NCBI GenBank assembly: GCA_910578075.1 | Contig: CAJTPK010000015.1 | Location: 1 to 64,000 of the forward strand | Length of the DNA stretch: 64,000 nucleotides | Source of the DNA: an uncultured Muribaculaceae bacterium | Lineage (GTDB): Bacteria; Bacteroidota; Bacteroidia; Bacteroidales; Muribaculaceae | Reading direction: 5' to 3' | The notes under the pieces: generated by a model | Told to the model about the DNA's origin: nothing | Seen by the model: the letters and a program-made list of their open reading frames with translations, nothing else | Databases searched by the model: none | In this document: positions 61,987 to 64,000 of the stretch, in pieces | Layout: each line of letters begins with the position of its first letter | How positions within the stretch are numbered: the first letter of the stretch is position 1 | Program-made: the position numbers and the translations under genes

Positions 61987-63033
61987 ATGCATATCAGAAA
62001 TTTCAGAAACAAGCTTTTCATGTCGGCGGCCGTATTGCTGGCCTCGCTGACTGCGGGTTGCTCGATGGTGACCGACGACCCTGTGAAATGCCCCGCGCAA
62101 TTGCGCGTCAGGTTTGTTTATGATTATAACATCAAATTTGCCGATGCATTCACCAATGAGGTGAAATCGGTGAATGTGTGGGCGTTTGACCCGTCGGGCA
62201 ATCTCGTATGGAGCGATGCGGCTTCGGGCGATGCTCTCGGCAGCAGGGATTTCTATCTTGAAACGCCCCTGACGGAGGGGGAATATGATTTCGTGTCATG
62301 GTGCGGTCTCAAGGACAACTCATCTTTCGACCTTGCCACCTACACCCCGAAATCGAAGGAGGAGCTGAAAGTTACCCTGAAAACGATTTCAGAGGATGGC
62401 ATGGATATTTCCGATAAACGGCTTCCAGGATTATTCCATGGCTATGTGTCGGAAGTGAGATATGAGATCGACCCCTACAACCCTACTTTCAAAACCGTCA
62501 CTATCCCGCTGGTGAAAGACACAAAGGATATCCGCGTGATGCTCCAGCATCTCGACGGCTCACCGATTGAAAACCGCGATTTCTCAGTGCGCATAACCGA
62601 TGCCAACGCCAAATATGACTGGAACAATACGCTGCTTTCCTCCCCGACGGTGTATTACAAGCCTTGGGCAATGAAATATGGTCAGGTCACAGCCCCGGGA
62701 CAGCAGGATACAAAAGCGGTGTCCACCGTGGCTTCGCTGCTCTTCGAGCTTTCCACAGGCAGACTGATGGAAAACAGCGGCGCGATGCTGACTGTGCACC
62801 GCAACTGGGACGACCGCGACATCATCCGCATCCCGCTCGTCGATTACCTCCTTCTCGTCAAAGGGCATTACGAGGATAAGAATGGCAAGGAGATCAGCGA
62901 CCAGGAATATCTCGACCGTCAGGATGACTATTCGATGGTGTTCTTCATCGACAAACACAGCAACTGGTATGTTGCCGGTGGCATATACATCAACAACTGG
63001 GCTGCAGTGCCCCCGCAGGAGAATCCGCTATGA
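61987..63033 (+). CDS. Mfa2/FimB-like pilus anchor lipoprotein
   Basis: A 348-residue lipoprotein (LASLTAGC, Cys 25). Motifs of the FimB/Mfa2 family: LRVRFVYDYNIKFADAFTNE, VNVWAFDPSGNLVW, TEGEYDFVSWCGL, ending GGIYINNWAAVPP. It anchors and limits the pilus at the outer membrane. Its stop overlaps the next gene by 4 nt. Confidence 0.92.
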   Translation: MHIRNFRNKLFMSAAVLLASLTAGCSMVTDDPVKCPAQLRVRFVYDYNIKFADAFTNEVKSVNVWAFDPSGNLVWSDAASGDALGSRDFYLETPLTEGEYDFVSWCGLKDNSSFDLATYTPKSKEELKVTLKTISEDGMDISDKRLPGLFHGYVSEVRYEIDPYNPTFKTVTIPLVKDTKDIRVMLQHLDGSPIENRDFSVRITDANAKYDWNNTLLSSPTVYYKPWAMKYGQVTAPGQQDTKAVSTVASLLFELSTGRLMENSGAMLTVHRNWDDRDIIRIPLVDYLLLVKGHYEDKNGKEISDQEYLDRQDDYSMVFFIDKHSNWYVAGGIYINNWAAVPPQENPL

Positions 63034-64000
63034 GATATATAAGAAATCTGATATGGCTGATGCTTGCGCCTGTAATGGCGCTTGCCGCAGGCTGCTCGAT
63101 GATCGAACAGCCACCGCGTCCATGCCCGGAGGTGAACGGCGCCGGCGATAATGTGCGGATAAGCTTTCAGGTATTCTCCTCCAATATAATACGCGACACC
63201 CGCTCCGATGATCAGAATCATGAGGAGATCGACAGCGAATGGCGCAACTTTGAAGACGGAATATACGAGCGGGACTTTGCATTTTTCGTTTTCCTCGGAG
63301 AAACGGAGACAGCCCCACTGCTGATGAAAGTCACTGATATTTTCCAGCAATCCACACACGACCAGATGATCACCGGCGGAATGGGATCTTACACCATCTC
63401 TGCCACCATCAAACGGGCAATTTTGGAAGAGAAACTTGGTCACGAGCTTAATCCCAATGGCACTGATCCGGTGTATTTCCGCATTGTGGCTCTCGCCAAT
63501 TGCTACTCACCCTCTACTGGCGGGAATTTCAACACACTTGATGCCTCTACCTATGGCTCGCTGATAGCATCCGCTTCCAACTGGACGTTCGACCTCGGAG
63601 AAATCTACGGCCCAAATGAGGATGGAAAACATGTCGTCGGCAGTATCTACAAAGGTAATATCCCGATGTTCGGCACAATGCTCGCCCGCACCACCGAGGC
63701 TGACCTTTATGCCAGCCGTCCGGAAGACCGCATACGCCTTGGCGACCTGTGGCTACTCCGCGCTTTGGCGAAGGTAAGGATTATTGATGCCATAAAGTCT
63801 AAAGACGCTTCCGGTCTGCCTCGTATCGAATCGGCTGTATTAGTAGGAACCTCCTCCCGTGCATATCAGCTTCCATACGATGCTCTCAATTATGAGAATG
63901 GCACGCAGGTGCACACCCCTCGCATCTGCACTACTCCGGGAGAGGACAAGGGACCCATCTTCCCGCTCGGACATTATATATTGGGCCAATACCCCACCGA
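63030..64000 (+). CDS. Fimbrial accessory/tip-like lipoprotein (partial, runs off right edge)
   Basis: Open from ATG at 63030 to the window end (about 323 codons). It is a lipoprotein (APVMALAAGC, Cys 22). The start after CSMIEQPPRPCPEVNGAG shows VRISFQVFSSNIIRDTRSDD and later FGTMLARTTEADLY and RPEDRIRLGDLWLLRALAKV, typical of Mfa-like fimbrillin accessory proteins. It overlaps the anchor gene by ATGA. Possibly Mfa3/4-type tip or linker subunit. The C-terminal donor strand is outside the window. Confidence 0.82.
   Translation, partial: MRYIRNLIWLMLAPVMALAAGCSMIEQPPRPCPEVNGAGDNVRISFQVFSSNIIRDTRSDDQNHEEIDSEWRNFEDGIYERDFAFFVFLGETETAPLLMKVTDIFQQSTHDQMITGGMGSYTISATIKRAILEEKLGHELNPNGTDPVYFRIVALANCYSPSTGGNFNTLDASTYGSLIASASNWTFDLGEIYGPNEDGKHVVGSIYKGNIPMFGTMLARTTEADLYASRPEDRIRLGDLWLLRALAKVRIIDAIKSKDASGLPRIESAVLVGTSSRAYQLPYDALNYENGTQVHTPRICTTPGEDKGPIFPLGHYILGQYPT

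Overview
The window looks like a chromosomal segment of a gut-type member of the Bacteroidales, probably Muribaculaceae-like (family-level placement is inference). The grounds are SusC/SusD pairs, a type V (Mfa1-like) pilus locus, a C10 peptidase with a C-terminal sorting-type tail, Bacteroidetes promoters (TTTG, 19-20 nt, TAnnTTTG) in front of many genes, and A/T-rich leaders without consistent Shine-Dalgarno sites. No plasmid or complete prophage is visible.

Layout. 1-5140: the end of a streptopain-like C10 peptidase, then leuS. 5141-6949: a self-contained module of one GxxExxY/PD-(D/E)XK-like gene between two arrays of the same ~93-bp repeat in opposite orientation (4 units upstream, about 10 downstream); this is the strongest candidate for something undescribed. 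6950-8350: secreted GH13 amylase. 8364-20128: an exopolysaccharide locus, mostly minus strand: WecA-like initiating transferase, Wza, Wzc, CpsB-type phosphatase, Wzx, an inserted plus-strand GT2-acyltransferase fusion, Wzy/EpsG-like polymerase and three glycosyltransferases. 20343-21164: panB. 21259-34030: a minus-strand polysaccharide utilization locus (propeller-AraC membrane regulator, DUF4861, SusC, SusD, a BNR-propeller/GH88 fusion, GDPD lipoprotein).

34339-35063: tRNA-Pro(GGG) and tRNA-Asp(GTC), each with its own promoter and terminator. 35099-42600: aroQ, O-methyltransferase, rbfA, a LolC/E-like permease, Lrp regulator, YfhO-like protein, a degenerate methyltransferase-like protein and xerD. 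The permease and the methyltransferase-like protein both carry the same in-frame 27-nt (9-residue) triple repeat. 42601-47265: galM, galK and a GH2 enzyme (minus). 47415-48899: an orphan phage-portal-like gene. 49020-52788: acyltransferase, sigma-54 activator, lptE-like, a TPR-like protein and secG. 52935-54415: nadK and a CBS-domain gene among heptamer (AGTTAGG) arrays. 54702-57299: pdxJ, exbB, exbD, tonB. 57773-64000: a type V pilus operon with a palindrome-rich leader, cut by the window's right edge.

Working together: the SusC/D locus probably imports a uronic-acid-containing glycan whose unsaturated ends are trimmed by the fused GH88 domain. ExbB/ExbD/TonB can energise SusC. The surface is further shaped by the exopolysaccharide and pilus loci. 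All product calls come from reading motifs by eye; no database search was run.
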